NCBI GenBank assembly: GCA_948567375.1
Contig: OX419762.1
Span: forward strand, 8,376,001-8,440,000
Source of the DNA: Lunularia cruciata
Lineage: Eukaryota > Streptophyta > Marchantiopsida > Lunulariales > Lunulariaceae
Direction: 5' to 3'
Length of the DNA: 64,000 nt
Part shown: piece after piece, positions 35,340 to 46,789 of the stretch
Position numbering within the stretch: the stretch's first letter is position 1
Layout of the letters: each line of letters starts with the position of its first letter
Notes under the pieces: model-generated
What the model was told of the DNA's origin: nothing
Database searches by the model: none
What the model saw: only the letters and a program-made list of their open reading frames with translations
Program-made: the position numbers and the translations under genes

Positions 35340-35650
35340 GTAAAAGTAAAACGCGTGGGATAAGAAGGAGGATGGAAATATCCCATGAACTACTCAAGGA
35401 TAAAATAAAACGCAAAAGGTAGAAGAGGCTATTGATATAAGAGAAATTCAATACGGAAATTTGTACTATTTCACTTAATATATTTGAAGGATATTTTGGA
35501 TTATGAAAATCATATAATCTACATAACTAAACGAATATCCAAAGAAGCATCAATTAATGTGATTATTTTATGATGGATTGCATCAACTAGCATTTTAGTG
35601 TTTTCCATATAATACATGCTATACATACAAAGTAAACTGCAAATTAGTAA
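35340..35650 (-). mobile_element. Ancient LINE 3'-end fragment
   Basis: AAGGAGGATGGAAATATCCC near 35370, GAAGCATCAATTAATGTGATT near 35545, and TGATGGATTGCATCAACTAGCATTTTAG align with 16975-17180 of the LINE (minus orientation). Divergence is high, so this is an old copy. Confidence 0.5.
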
Positions 35651-35789
35651 AGGAAAACTAACATATACTATCTCAAGTAGACTATACTATCTCAAGTAGA
35701 CTATGAACTAGTAAAGTAAAAATAATACCTAAAATATTTATTATTACCTACAATACATTTATAGATAAGCAATAAACTATACTGTTGGA

Positions 35790-36130
35790 AATACCATGGA
35801 ATTGAAAAGCAAAGCCCTACTATCAATGCAAAGTACCTTTGGGGTTGTGCCTTTTGGGAAGGGTAGAATGCAACCTTTGGAGTTGAATGTCTTTTTATTG
35901 AAGCAACCCCTTTGGAGTTGCCTCGAGTTGCCTGAATCCTCACCTTCAAGGAATAGCTGGAACTTATTCTTGAATGAAAGTAATTATTAGTTCTCCATTT
36001 GCTATAGTGTGCCTCGGTTGCTGACAATACACTCTTTTTGGAAGTGGTTCATACCCAAGAGGTTAAATAGATAACAATAAATGAACTAGCAATTGTGACA
36101 CTTGTTTTCAATCTAGCCAATTTTGAAACA
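35790..36130 (+). repeat. Diverged copia LTR fragment, plus orientation
   Basis: TCAATGCAAAGTACCTTTGG, then CTTTTGGGAAGGGTAGAATGCAACCTTTGGA, then a CCAAGAGGTTAAATAGATAACAATAAA stretch parallel 10265-10520. It lies head to head with the minus-oriented LTR that follows, so the two form an inverted pair. Confidence 0.5.
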
Positions 36131-37263
36131 TATCCTTGAGGGAACACCCTATTTCTTACTATTATACCACTTTTACATCATCATTGGGTACCCAGTGATG
36201 ATGTAAAAGTGTATCAGTAAAAGTGTAAAAGTGTATCACAGTGTAACATTGTAAACTCATTGAGTAATGATCTCAATATGAGAGTTAAATATTATACAAA
36301 AGCTGCTATACTTTAGTTTCTTGGCTTCTAGAACTTAGTTCACAAAAGATATGTATCTAAAGATTGAGTTATGATTAAACTATTATCAACAAACAATGAA
36401 GTTCTTCATTATTCCTTGATCATTTCATTTTTTAAATAACATAGGTCCCATTCCTAAAACAATAGTTTTACTCTCTATATATATAAATAGATAAATAAAA
36501 ATTAATTTCATCAAAATAAGTCTACTAGTTGATATGGTGATCTCAAATTACATAAAATAAGAATCCATTATTCTTGACAGACATTTTTTTATTCCTTGGG
36601 TTACAATAATGGTTAGATACAAACAAAGATATCACTATGTAATTCTTTATTATTGCTTGTTTAACCACTTGGGCATCTATTACTTCCTAGAAGAAGACAA
36701 TGATGCCAAGAAGATGCATGGCAAAAAAATACAAAGAAAACCACCACCATATAGAATATGTAAATCAGAGCTTGAGAATAAGGTATTAGTATGAAGGCGT
36801 AGTTCCCTAAGAAGGTATTCCAAAGGTTTACATCCTAACCGTCCAAAAGGTGAAAATGTTACACAGGTGTATTCAAGTCTCAATGCAAAGATAAGTTCCA
36901 TCCTTCCTTCTAAAGGCACAAACTTCACCCAAGTTTCAACTTCACTATAGATGTTAAACCCTCACATATTCAAAGTCTAATTCCGTTCAATATTGTTGAG
37001 AAAAAAAAAAGAGTCTTAACAACATGCACACATCTTGTAAATATCTAGCAATTTCACATGTTACACAAAAGTATGTGGTTCACCTCTAGGCTACATCCAC
37101 TGGCATTCTTCAAGAAATATTTACTAACAGACATGAGGCTCACCACCATATCTATGTATCCAAGGCAAAAACTCCTACTTTCTCTTAGTTTACTCCTTTC
37201 ATCGTCCTGCGAGAGATAGATCGCTTACAGTGTAACCCTAAGATATAAGAGTAAATCTCAACA
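36130..37263 (-). repeat. 3' LTR of the copia element
   Basis: Reading the minus strand, a purine tract AAGGGGAAGAT ends at 37264 and the LTR starts TGTTGAGATTTAC at 37263, the standard arrangement of a copia polypurine tract and 3' LTR. Homology with the plus-strand copy at 10080-11050 runs from about 36990 to 36200. The inner end is not fixed exactly. Confidence 0.6.
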
Positions 37264-39540
37264 ATCTTCCCCTTGACTCTTTTCTTGGGGTTAGTAACCT
37301 TGCTAAACAATTTATCACTCAGTGTGAAGTTCTAGACAGATATCCAATCACTTGACCCCTCGTCCAAACAAGGATAAACTAGAACTTATAGCCATACCCC
37401 ATACAAGGATAGAGTAACCTAAAAAACAGCCAAGGTCACTTCCAATGCTAAGTCACCCTATTCATGCCCCACTTTCACAACTTGTAGGGTAGCACAATGC
37501 CTAGAGAAACTTTCTAAAAGTATGACTTTGGTAAAGGAATCAGCCCGGTTGAGCTTACCATCAATCTTGACTAGCTCAAACTTTTTCTCTAATATAGCTT
37601 GCCTAAGAAAGTGGTACCTGATGTCTATGTGCTTAAGCCTATGATCTATTGCCTGATTTTCTGTTAGGTGTAAAGACCTTTGACTGTCACAATGAAGCAT
37701 TACATTACCATGCAATAGCCCCATCTCAACAAAAAGTCTATCCAACCAAATTGCCTCCTTTGCTTCTTCCGCTACTGCCAAATACTCACCTTTTGTAGTA
37801 GACTATCCAACACACTTCTGCAAGGTAGATCTCCAACTAATGCACCCACCACCAATCTGAATATATACACTGTTGTTGACCTCTACTTGTCCAGATCTTG
37901 TCCATAGTCAACATCTATATAGCCATTGAATGATACGGCATTCATAGACTTTCTATCAAAAAAGAGCCCATAGTCTAGTGTACCTCTCAAATACCTTAGA
38001 ATCCATTTAATTGCTTCCTAATGTTTCCTTCCTGGATTCAACATATACCTGCACACCTTACCCATGGCTAATGCAAGATCAAGTCTAGTAGAATTCATGA
38101 AGTACATGAGACTCCCAACAACCTTCTCATAAGGAATGTTAGTTATCAAACCCTTCTCCACGGCACCTGTAGGACAACATGCCGTTGAAAGCTTGAGACG
38201 AGGAGCTAGAGGAGTACTTACTAGTTTACAGTTCTCCATGTGTTGAACCTAGCAAGTACCTTCCTAGCATACTTACCCTACATCAACCACAACTGACCGG
38301 GGCCTAAGTTTCTATTGATCTCATGCCTAATATCCTTGTGGCCAACCCTAGATCCTTCATCCTGAACTTTGAACTCAAGAGTGCCTTGAGGTTGTTCACC
38401 TTAGACATGTCATCTACATAGAGCACAAGAATAACAAAACCAAAGGTCTTATTACTCACTGGTTTAATGTACACACAAGGATCAAAAAAACTCTTGTTGA
38501 AACCTTGAGCATCCATAAACACATCAAACCTCTTGTTCCATTGGCAAGGTGCTTGCTTCAATCCATAAAAGGACTTCAGCAATCTGCATACCTTGTCTTC
38601 TTGACCTTTCTTCACAAACCCATGGGTGGTCTCATGAAGATCCTCTCATCCAAGGTACCATAAAGAAATGCCGTGACAACATCCATTTGATCTAAGGTAA
38701 GACCAAATAATGCAACAAGCATACACAATAGATGTATTGTAGAATAATTTGCAACATGAGAAAAGACCTCATTGTAGTCTACCCCCTTCTCTTGAGTGAA
38801 TCCCTTAGCTACCAACCTAGCCTTGCAGATCTTAGATCCCTCCTTAGGACCTTGCTTCAACTTGTAGATCCACTTGCAATCTATAAATTGTTGATCCTTA
38901 GGTAACCTAACTAGTTCCTAAGTCTTGTTATCTCTTAAGGATTCCATCTCCCTCTCCATAGAATCAAACCACTCATCCTTCTCACTAGAAGAACATGCCT
39001 CCTTGTAGGACAAAGGTTCACCTTCTTCCAAGACCAAAGCATGAGCATCATCCTGAAAAGTCAAGTCATCATCCAATAGCTTAGTTCAATCAGGCCACAT
39101 ACCATATCTGTTTGGAGCTCGAATAGCATGCCTTGATGACCCCCTTGATGAACTCTCTGCTTGATCTCCATGTGTAGGTCCAATCTGTGGCTGACCTAGC
39201 ACATTTTTTTGCTTACCAGCAACTACCTGCTCCACTTGTTCTTGCTCTGCTATAGGAGCACCTCCTTCCTCATCAATGAAGTGATCAATCTCCCCCTCAA
39301 TTAGGTCCAAGGTGTGAGACTTACCTTTGTCAGTGTGGAGAGCTTGAGCATTCTCCCCCTCCTTAAATGATCTAGATTCATTAAAGGATACATCCCTACT
39401 AACACAACCTCACATGCTATTTGTAATACTCCAAGGATAGGAGACCTGAAGAGAAACACACCATGAAAAACACACACTTTCACACTCAAACTCCGATGCC
39501 CCAAAGGAGCACCTTCTCTTTATTATATAGGCAAAGCGGA
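37264..39540 (-). pseudogene. Ty1/copia pol remnant (integrase end, RT, RNase H)
   Basis: Minus strand. 39504-39301 is the decayed end of integrase (WGHRS-V--F). 38860-38612 begins RT: KARLVAKGFTQEKGVDYNEVFSHV and QMDVVTAFLYGTLDE. 38615-38304 has VCRLLKSFYGLKQAPCQWNKRFD and the catalytic LYVDDM. 38239-38018 reads STPLAPRLKLS and PYEKVVGSLMYFMNSTRLDLALAMGKVCRYM. 37781-37458 is RNase H: EAKEAIWLDRLFVEMGL, LHCDSQRSLHLTEN and RLKHIDIRYHFLR. Frameshifts between these parts, and loss of gag and most of integrase, mark a dead 5'-truncated element. Confidence 0.85.
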
Positions 39541-40265
39541 TCTCCTCCAATGAAGCTCCACCATAGGATTAGGTACATAGATAAGTGACATTTCAGCAAG
39601 CTCCACCCTTGGATTACTTACTTGATGGGTGACATGTCTATCCTGGTCCTATCTGGTCGGTCAAACAAGCTTTGACCGGAGGGAATCTTTTAGGGAATCT
39701 TCCTATAGGAAGCTCAGAATCACGTGGGTGAGGTACCATTGGAAAGCTCTCAACAAGAAAAAGTAGGGGGGAGGGAATGCCGGCCTTTTCTCTATTTGGG
39801 GGGGGGGGGGGATTTGCACATTTTTGAGGCCTAATTCATCCGTTTAGGCCTCCAAAATTACCTTCAAAGATTTTAGGTATATTTTGGTTCCAACTCTATT
39901 GGTAGAAGTCCCCTTTTGGTGATATGTCTAGCTATTGGTTCTAAGGTTTTCAAATCTATTTCAATTTTCTGCCCTATTAGTAGAAGTACCCTTTTGGTGA
40001 TACTTTTATCTGATCTATTTTGACCATCATGTATAACATCATTCTAAATGTTACTCAACCAAATTTCACATTTAGATCATATGGCTAGCTCTTGGTATTA
40101 TATTATTGGATCCCATAGCCTATAAGCCTTCACTCCACTTTCATAGCCAAGAACAACACAAGAAGTGGGGATGGAGAATTTCTTGATTTCAAAGCAACAA
40201 TGGAACTACAATATATAAGAGGATGTTGGTAGTCACAAGGCTAACATCATAATTGGCCAATAGAT
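39541..40265. other. Junction sequence with a 14-base G run
   Basis: This lies between the copia remnant and the gypsy element. It includes 14 consecutive G at 39798-39811 and two similar GGTAGAAGTCCCCTTTTGGTGA stretches (39900 and 39978). No ORF is supported. It may include the lost 5' part of the gypsy element, but no LTR like 43829-44525 was seen here. Confidence 0.4.
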
Positions 40266-40269
40266 TGCT

Positions 40270-41046
40270 TTGAACCCTACCTTGGGAAAAGAGCTTAGAG
40301 ATGGTTTAAGTTCTCCAAGGAGCAAGAGGAAAAAGAAGGCAAAAGCTCACTTATCAATGGGGGTGGTGGATACCAACCCAGCACCATGGGAGGCTTGTGA
40401 ATATGCCTCCAAGATTGATGTGAGAGTGAATGGTCACAACATCAAGGATACATTGGTTGATGGAGGATTTGCAGTAAACACCATGTCAAAAAAGTTGATG
40501 AAGAAGTTGGGTATGATACCCTCAAGACCTTCAACATTTGTGGTGAGCATGGCAAACATGCAACAAGTTTGACCAATAGGGGTGATGGATAAGGTGGTAG
40601 TTTCAATTATGGGAGTTCAAAATCTCATGACTTTCCAAGTCTTGAAAGATTCAAGCTATGACTTACTTCTTGAGAGGCCATGGTTGAGAGCAGCATGCAC
40701 AACTGATCGATGGCATAAAGGGTACTTGAGGATTGGACCATCAAACCATAGAGTCACGGTTCTTGTGACTAACACCACCAACACTTCATATCTAGATACA
40801 CCATCTTTTGATTATTGGGAATCAGATTCTGAAGAAGGAGCTTCAGGTGTGGACACAAGCATGGAAGAAGAGACTTCCACGGACGAGGATGAATTTGAAT
40901 CTGATTCAGATGTGTATCCTTTATGTGCTATGGACTTTGCACCTAAGCCAAAGATTTTGAAGGACCTAGATAAATCACCATTGACACTTGAGGAGGTAGA
41001 GAGAAGGTTATCTACTCTCAAGTATGGTCCAAATGTTATCAAGTAG
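40270..41046 (+). pseudogene. Ty3/gypsy protease region
   Basis: Two frames (40270-40572 and 40582-41046) separated by a TGA. The first holds VNGHNIKDTLVDGGFAVNTMSKKLMKKLGM, a retropepsin start in which DxG is present as D-G-G. The second continues LMTFQVLKDSSYDLLLERPWLRAA, the ILG-PWL-type end, then an acidic Ser-rich linker (residues about 70-115) to the RT. It belongs to the pol that continues to 43768. One or two point stops disable it. Confidence 0.78.
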
Positions 41047-41052
41047 GAGAAG

Positions 41053-42663
41053 GTGAGATTTGAGGAGATTTTTTGCAAGTTCATCCATATGTTTGCTTTT
41101 AGTTACAAGGATTTGAAGGAAGTCACCTTGGAGGAGCACAAGATAGAGGTGGAGTCACGTGCAAGACCAATCTGCCAAAAGCAACATCGCATTAGCCCAC
41201 CAATATTTTTAGTTGTGAAGAAGGAGATTGATAAGCTCAAGGAGGCTAGATTTATCTTTGAAATGGAGAATTCAAAATGGGTGTCTCCAATTGTCATTGT
41301 GAAAGAAAAGAATGGCAAGCTTAGGGTATGTGTGGATTACAAGAAGCTCAATGTTGTTACCAAGAAGGACTACTATCCATTGCCATTCATTGACAAGATC
41401 TTGGAAGAGGTTGTAGGTCATGAGAGGTACAATTTTGGAGATGGTTATAGTGGATATAACCAAATCAAGATTGCACCAGAGCATCAACAACTCACCACGT
41501 TCACCACACCTTGGGGAACTTACACTTTCAAGGTCATGCCTTTTGCGCTTTGCAATGCTCCAACCACATTCCAACCGTTCATGAACAAGGTATTTGAACT
41601 CTTCATTGGGAAATTTGTGAGAGACTTCATTGATGACTTTTGTGTCTATGGGAGCAAGAAGGAGCACTTCGAGCACCTAATCAAGGTCTTGCAATGTTTA
41701 GATGAGGCAAATGTATCACTCAACCCAGAGAAGTGCATTTTTGGATGTGAAGAAGGTCTACTTTTGGGGCACATCATCTCCAAGGATGGAATAGCAGTTG
41801 ATCTTGAGAAGGTGAGGAAAATCTTAGACCTTCCATTCCCTTCAAGCTTGACAAAGTTAAGCCAATTCTTGGGGATGGTTGGGTACTATAGGAGATCCAT
41901 TTTCTCATTTTCCAACAAGGCTTATGCATTGATAATCTACATGAAGAAGGGTGTAGATTACATGGTGATTTTGGAGGACAAGGAGGCTCTCAAAGCTTTT
42001 GAGGAGCTCAAGCAATCCCTTATTGTAGCTCCAATTCTTGCTAAACCTGATTGGAGTAAGCCTTTCATCCTCTATACTGATGCTTCCAATGTTGCTATAG
42101 GATGCACTCTTAGTCAATTAGACCAAGATGGGCATGATCATCTAATAGCTTATGCTAGTAGGGAAATGGTTTTAGCAAAAAAGAACTACTTTGTCACGGA
42201 GAGAGAAGGGTTGGCAGTGATCTTTGGTCTCAAGAAGTTTAGATACTACTTGATCGGAGGGAAAGCCGCCATTGTCACAGATCACAAGGCCTTGAAGTAC
42301 ATCTTCAACAAGCCTAATGTTGAAGGGAGACTAGCAAGGTGGATGATATTCTTGTTTGAGTATGACTACACCATCAAGGACAGGTTAGGAAAGAAACATG
42401 CAAATGTTGATTTGTTATCTAAGGCCTATGATCATGATAGAGATGAGCCGATGGATGATTCCTTCCCGGATGAGGAGCTCATGACAATCTCAATCTCTCA
42501 AGAGGTTCCAATGGAATACAAGGAGATTGTGGATTTTGTGACAAGAGGTAACTATCCAAAAGGGATGCAAGCTAGGGAGAAGAAGGCCGTTGCATCAAGA
42601 TCTAGACCTCACACAATGGTGGAGGATATTCTTTTTCACCAAGGAGCAAATGATCTACTTTGA
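41053..42663 (+). CDS. Ty3/gypsy reverse transcriptase-RNase H (536 aa, nearly intact)
   Basis: A long open frame. RT: RVCVDYKKLN at residues 91-100, YPLPFIDKILEEV at 108-120, GDGYSGYNQI at 129-138 carrying the first catalytic Asp, MPFALCNAP at 162-170, and FIDD at 192-195 (the YxDD box with Phe). FLGMVGYYRRSI follows near 280. RNase H: KPFILYTDASNVAIG near 340, then EREGLAVIFGLKKFRYYL and VTDHKAL. No chromodomain occurs in the downstream integrase, so this is a different lineage from the 5-10 kb element. It ends at a TGA before integrase and lies 4 codons after the stop of the protease frame, so the original polyprotein is broken at both ends. Confidence 0.9.
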   Translation: MRFEEIFCKFIHMFAFSYKDLKEVTLEEHKIEVESRARPICQKQHRISPPIFLVVKKEIDKLKEARFIFEMENSKWVSPIVIVKEKNGKLRVCVDYKKLNVVTKKDYYPLPFIDKILEEVVGHERYNFGDGYSGYNQIKIAPEHQQLTTFTTPWGTYTFKVMPFALCNAPTTFQPFMNKVFELFIGKFVRDFIDDFCVYGSKKEHFEHLIKVLQCLDEANVSLNPEKCIFGCEEGLLLGHIISKDGIAVDLEKVRKILDLPFPSSLTKLSQFLGMVGYYRRSIFSFSNKAYALIIYMKKGVDYMVILEDKEALKAFEELKQSLIVAPILAKPDWSKPFILYTDASNVAIGCTLSQLDQDGHDHLIAYASREMVLAKKNYFVTEREGLAVIFGLKKFRYYLIGGKAAIVTDHKALKYIFNKPNVEGRLARWMIFLFEYDYTIKDRLGKKHANVDLLSKAYDHDRDEPMDDSFPDEELMTISISQEVPMEYKEIVDFVTRGNYPKGMQAREKKAVASRSRPHTMVEDILFHQGANDLL

Positions 42664-42669
42664 AGAATA

Positions 42670-43427
42670 GTGGGTAAGGAAGAGTCTATCTTACTCATAA
42701 AGGAGTTTCAAGAAGGTTTAGTGTGTGGAAGACACTTTGCAAGAAAGGTGACTGCTTTCAAGATTCTAGATGCAGGTACCATTGGGGAGGGATTTTCAAG
42801 GATTGTCTTGATTATTGCAAAACTTATCATGTTTGTCAAGCCTTTGCTAGAAATTCTACTTCCACTACACCTCTTAGATCAATTCCATTGTTAGGACCTT
42901 TTGAGAAGGGGGGAATTGATTTTGTAGGTCCTCTCAATAGAACCCCAAGGAATAATTGGTACATTGTTGTAGTTACTAATTATCTTACCAAGTGGGTTGA
43001 GGCTAGAACATTGAGGGACAAGAATGAAGATGAAGTTGGGAGATTTCTTTATGAATGCATTATCATTAGGTTTGGGTGCCCTTTGGAGTTGGTTTTTGAT
43101 AGAGAAGTGGGGTTTACAGGAAGCATCACTACAGCCATGCTACGACATTTCTCTATCATACATAGAGTAACTACATCCTATAAGCCAAATTCCAATGGCT
43201 TGGCAGAGAGAACCAATCAGACCTTGTGCATGATGTTGGCCAAAGATGCAGAAATGGAGGGGGCTAAACATCATTGGGACAAGAGGATTCATGCAGTTTT
43301 GTGGGAGTATAGGACAACCATGAAGACTTCCACCGGATATTCTCCATTTCAATTGGTATATGGTATTGAGTCTACCTTACCTATCACTTTGATCTTCTTA
43401 CCTTCCAAAGAATTCATAAGAGATTGA
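42670..43427 (+). pseudogene. Ty3/gypsy integrase, zinc finger and core
   Basis: The first frame (42670-42800) gives GRHFARKVTAFKILDAG, then a +1-type shift into 42723-43427 with DYCKTYHVCQ, completing an HHCC zinc finger. The core follows: GPFEKGGIDFVGPL (first Asp), LVFDREVGFTGS near the second Asp where D-GTxF is expected, and SYKPNSNGLAERTNQTL with the catalytic Glu. HHWDKRIHAVLWEYRTT and STGYSPFQLVYG end the core. The frame closes at a TGA at 43425. It inserts element cDNA in intact relatives; here the shift breaks the polyprotein. Confidence 0.85.
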
Positions 43428-43768
43428 AGAAAGCCCAAGGAGGTGATGTAGAGAAGTCAAGGAAGGATCAACTCATGGAGTTGGAAGAGGCAAGAGCAGT
43501 TGCTATGGTTCGAGTGGAGCAAGCCCAAAGGAAACAAAAGGAGAGCTATGACAAGAGGCAAGGCAAGAAGAAGGTGGAGCCTTTCAAAGAAGGTGATTGG
43601 GTAATGTTGTTTGATTCCATTCAATTCAAGAGAGTGCAAAAGAAGTTTTTGCCTAAGTACTTTGGACCTTTCATAGTGGAGAAGGTGTGGGGCAATTACA
43701 CCTATGATCTCAAGGAGTTGGGAGGAAGACACTTTGATAGAATTAACCATGATAAGTTGAAGATGTAA
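43424..43768 (+). pseudogene. Ty3/gypsy integrase C-terminal domain
   Basis: This frame overlaps the end of the integrase core by 4 bases in another phase, so a frameshift separates them. It reads EARAVAMVRVEQAQ, KESYDKRQGKKKVEPFKEGDWVMLFDS, then KFLPKYFGPFIVEKVWGNYTYDLKEL and ends DRINHDKLKM with a TAA. This is the usual GPY/F-type C-terminal domain ending in the N--KLK tail of non-chromodomain plant gypsy elements. The polypurine tract follows. Confidence 0.82.
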
Positions 43769-43828
43769 CATAGAAGGTAGAGAGACCTTCACTTTGAGGA
43801 CAAAGTGAAAATTTAGTCCGGGGGTAAA

Positions 43829-44525
43829 TGTAACACACATTTTTGCATGTGTGTGGTATTGTGATATTTATCTTAGTATTACAAGTACTTGAGAGATATT
43901 ATTTATATAGAGATAAAGGATGGTTCTACATTAGTCATGATTAGCTAAATTTAGTCATAGCTAAGATATAAGGGACCTTACTTTAGAGGAAGTAGAAAAG
44001 CAGATGAGCATCACTATTTTAGATTCTAGTGTGTTGACTTGGTATTATTCCAAGGTGTTTGGCTTTGAGGAAAGAGTTGAGAACTCTTGGGCCCGCAAGC
44101 CTTTTTGTTTTGGATTCTTCTATACTTCAAGGATAGCCCATGTGAAGGAATCCTTGACTTAATTTTTGGGTCAAGATAAGATCACACGCTAGTGGAATAT
44201 GCCCATGTGAATGGATATTCTTTTCTAATTTTTGACTTTACTTGACTTTTAGCCTAGTAACTTGAGTTATTACGGTAATTAGTAACTTTGGTGCATAACT
44301 ATTTCACAATTATATAAACAAGGGGTGAGGAGGTACTCATCATCCTTTCAATTGCAACTATCTCTCTCTCATTGAGTTCTCTAGTGAGCAATGTCTTGAG
44401 TCTTGGAGCGTTAGCCTTGGAGGAGTATGGTGGAGTTGGGGTTCCTTGCCTTCTTAGTCTATGGTGGGCTACCATAATGATAGCCATCAGAGGTTCATCC
44501 TAAGTGAGAGACAGGCCAGCTCACA
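43829..44525 (+). repeat. 3' LTR of the gypsy element (697 bp)
   Basis: It begins TGTAACACAC straight after the polypurine tract TCCGGGGGTAAA and ends GCTCACA. It matches the LTR at 61202-61894 from end to end. It has a U3 TATA box TATATAAA at 44311-44318, about 25-30 bases before the likely RNA start. The 5' LTR partner is not present upstream. Confidence 0.85.
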
Positions 44526-45170
44526 GTTCAAAGGTAACGCATAATGTACAATCATTGGGGAGATCTAAGAGCTATAACCTCCCCCCCCCCCTATAATATT
44601 CTTGTTCTATAGATTCCTCAAGTTATAAGTTAGGTATGGCCACCTTGAATATTTGTTTAACATTTAATATTATAAGTATACATTTCTCCCTAAATTCTAT
44701 AAAATGTTGCTCTATCCTAATATGCAAATCCATAGCTACGCACTCTAACATTTCCTTCAAGGAGAAAAAAATTTTCTTGTGCATTATCTTCAATTCTTGC
44801 ACTATGCCCAAAATTGTCTTTACCTCATTGAATCCTTGAATCAAAATCAACATCTACATGCAAACTCTTTGGATTTTCTTTTCCTTGTCTTCTCTTGTAA
44901 GATCCTTCATGAGCAACTTAACAATCACCTGCCCCTCTGCATGCTCCAAGGGTACTTCATTCTTTGGGTGTTCCTTATTTGGTACAATAGTCACATTTGA
45001 CTATAACTCCCAAACAAATACAAGTTGCCTTCAACTTTGATTTCAATTGGGCTTCATTGGCTTGATATGCAACAATCTCCTTCTAATAATCTTTCATACA
45101 AATGCCATCTCCCTTTGAGGCCATAAACAAGTCCACCAATTGAAATTGTTGCATGGTTAGTGCTTGTAAT
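44526..45170. other. Unassigned sequence with an 11-base C run
   Basis: It has 11 C at 44581-44591. On the minus strand 44853-44623 is an open 76-codon frame (LIQGFNEVKTILGIVQELKIMHKKIFF) that could be a scrap of an element's coiled-coil protein. Too little remains to classify it. Confidence 0.35.
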
Positions 45171-46190
45171 AATTGGAGTTAGTATATGCTTAGGAGTTAG
45201 TAGAATCAGCTACATATAGCAAAAATGATGTAGAACTAGCATACTAACCATACTAAGAATGTTTTAGAAGCATCTAGGAAGCTTCATGGTAGAATATCCT
45301 AGAAGCATCTAAGAAGCATTGTGGTGAGAAGCTCCTTCTAACCTTCTAAGGATTGAGTAATTTGTATGCCAAGTTGACAACTAGCTTAGCTCTAAGTTCA
45401 GTACTAGCAATAGTCTTTAACTCTTCTTCAAACTCTTCTTCACCTTCATCTTCTAATTCTTTCTTTGGTTCAATTTCATTTTCTTTAGAGATTTCCACCA
45501 CCTTTACTTCTCTTTGCTTCTTGGCTGGACTTGGTGGTGCTTTCTTTGGCAAAGGTTCCATATGCTGCTTTCTCTTTGTGTCTCCTTTAATTCCCAAAAC
45601 AAATTCTTACATGCAAAAAGATGTGGTATCTGCTTGTTGCATCTTCTTCATTTGCTCTAAACCCTTCATTTGCTCTAAACCCTTTAGAAGATGGTGTCTT
45701 TGTGGAAGAAGAAGGCATATTGCCTCTATAGACCTTTCTTTGTTTCACATATCCTATCTCTCGTTCTCCTTCCCTATGACAGTTATGGTCTCCCTCTCTA
45801 ATGGCTTCCCTTGTAGGTGGTTCTTCATCTTCAATGTAATTGGTAGACAAGGAAAGTAATCAAAATCCAATTCTGATTTACTCTTGTCCTCTTGCCCCTT
45901 TGATTTACTCTCATCCTCTAGCTCCTCACATGGTTCTCCTCAAAACCATGAGACAGTGGTACCTAAGGAAATGACTCTTGGTGCTAGGAACTGAAAACCC
46001 CTCCGAGCAATAATCACAAAACCCATATATGGGTGTTTCATTGACACAATCCTGATGTGAAAATTCAAATGTAAACTGAGATCCCATATACACTTCTACT
46101 ACTATCTCTTCCAAACTTCCATTTTCAACCATTAAAGATAATAGGGCAGGTAGAAATGTTATCTCTGAACCAAACATAAGATACATTCTT
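45170..46190 (-). pseudogene. Unknown S-block ORF, copy 3 (rearranged)
   Basis: Minus strand. 46186-45926 corresponds to the middle of the S-block ORF (FGSEITFL--LLSLMVENG), 45850-45587 to the DEEPPTREA-REGDH Ser/Thr-rich part, and 45597-45346 is open for 83 codons: KRKQHMEPLPKKAPPSPAKK, then the acidic EIEPKKELEDEGEEEFEEELK, ending LVVNLAYKLLNP. The last part is also found at 11320-11540 but not in S blocks 1 and 2. AAGCATCTAGGAAGC boxes follow (45260-45330). It may represent the 3' end of an element. Confidence 0.42.
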
Positions 46191-46785
46191 GAAGATTGTG
46201 GACATTGATGATTTACACTAGTGTGGACATTGATGATTTACAATAATGTGTACATTGATGAGTCACACTCTAGACATCAGAGCACTCACCTTTACAATGC
46301 TCGCAAAAGTGAGTTTTGGAGGGGAGTTCACTCAAGTGAAAGTTGAGGGAACGGATGGAACAATCAAATTTCACGCCTATTCAAATCAAAGTAGAGTAGA
46401 GTAGGGTTTACGATTCAAAATCTGCACAACACCGGTGCAGTTGCCACATCGCCTTCAATCCATACTTTTTTAGTCCTTGACCTGTAATCATATATATCAT
46501 TAGATATTATATTCATTTTAATATTAAATATTTCATTATTCATATTAATATTCATCTATTTGAATCACCTCATCTTTGGGTCCCGTAACCACCTAATCTC
46601 TCATTATGCAACCAATCACAGAGATCCTGTAAAATATTCTAAAGTAAAAATATCCTGTAAAATATTCTATATCTAAAATATTTTATGGGGTGATCGAAAT
46701 TGTTACGGTTCACATCTACCCCCGTAGATATCCAGTAGAACAACTGAAACCCCCTATAGTATCTTTGAGTAGACTGCTCTTGAAG
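46191..46785. other. Non-coding spacer of S block 3
   Basis: It includes a three-fold short repeat GTGGACATTGATGATTTACA (46195-46265) and sequence alignable to 15240-15890. No gene was found. Confidence 0.45.
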
Positions 46786-46789
46786 CTAG

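Noticed and set aside
41272-41676. Minus-strand ORF of 134 codons inside the gypsy RT
   Set aside because: It lies wholly opposite the RT frame with all its motifs.
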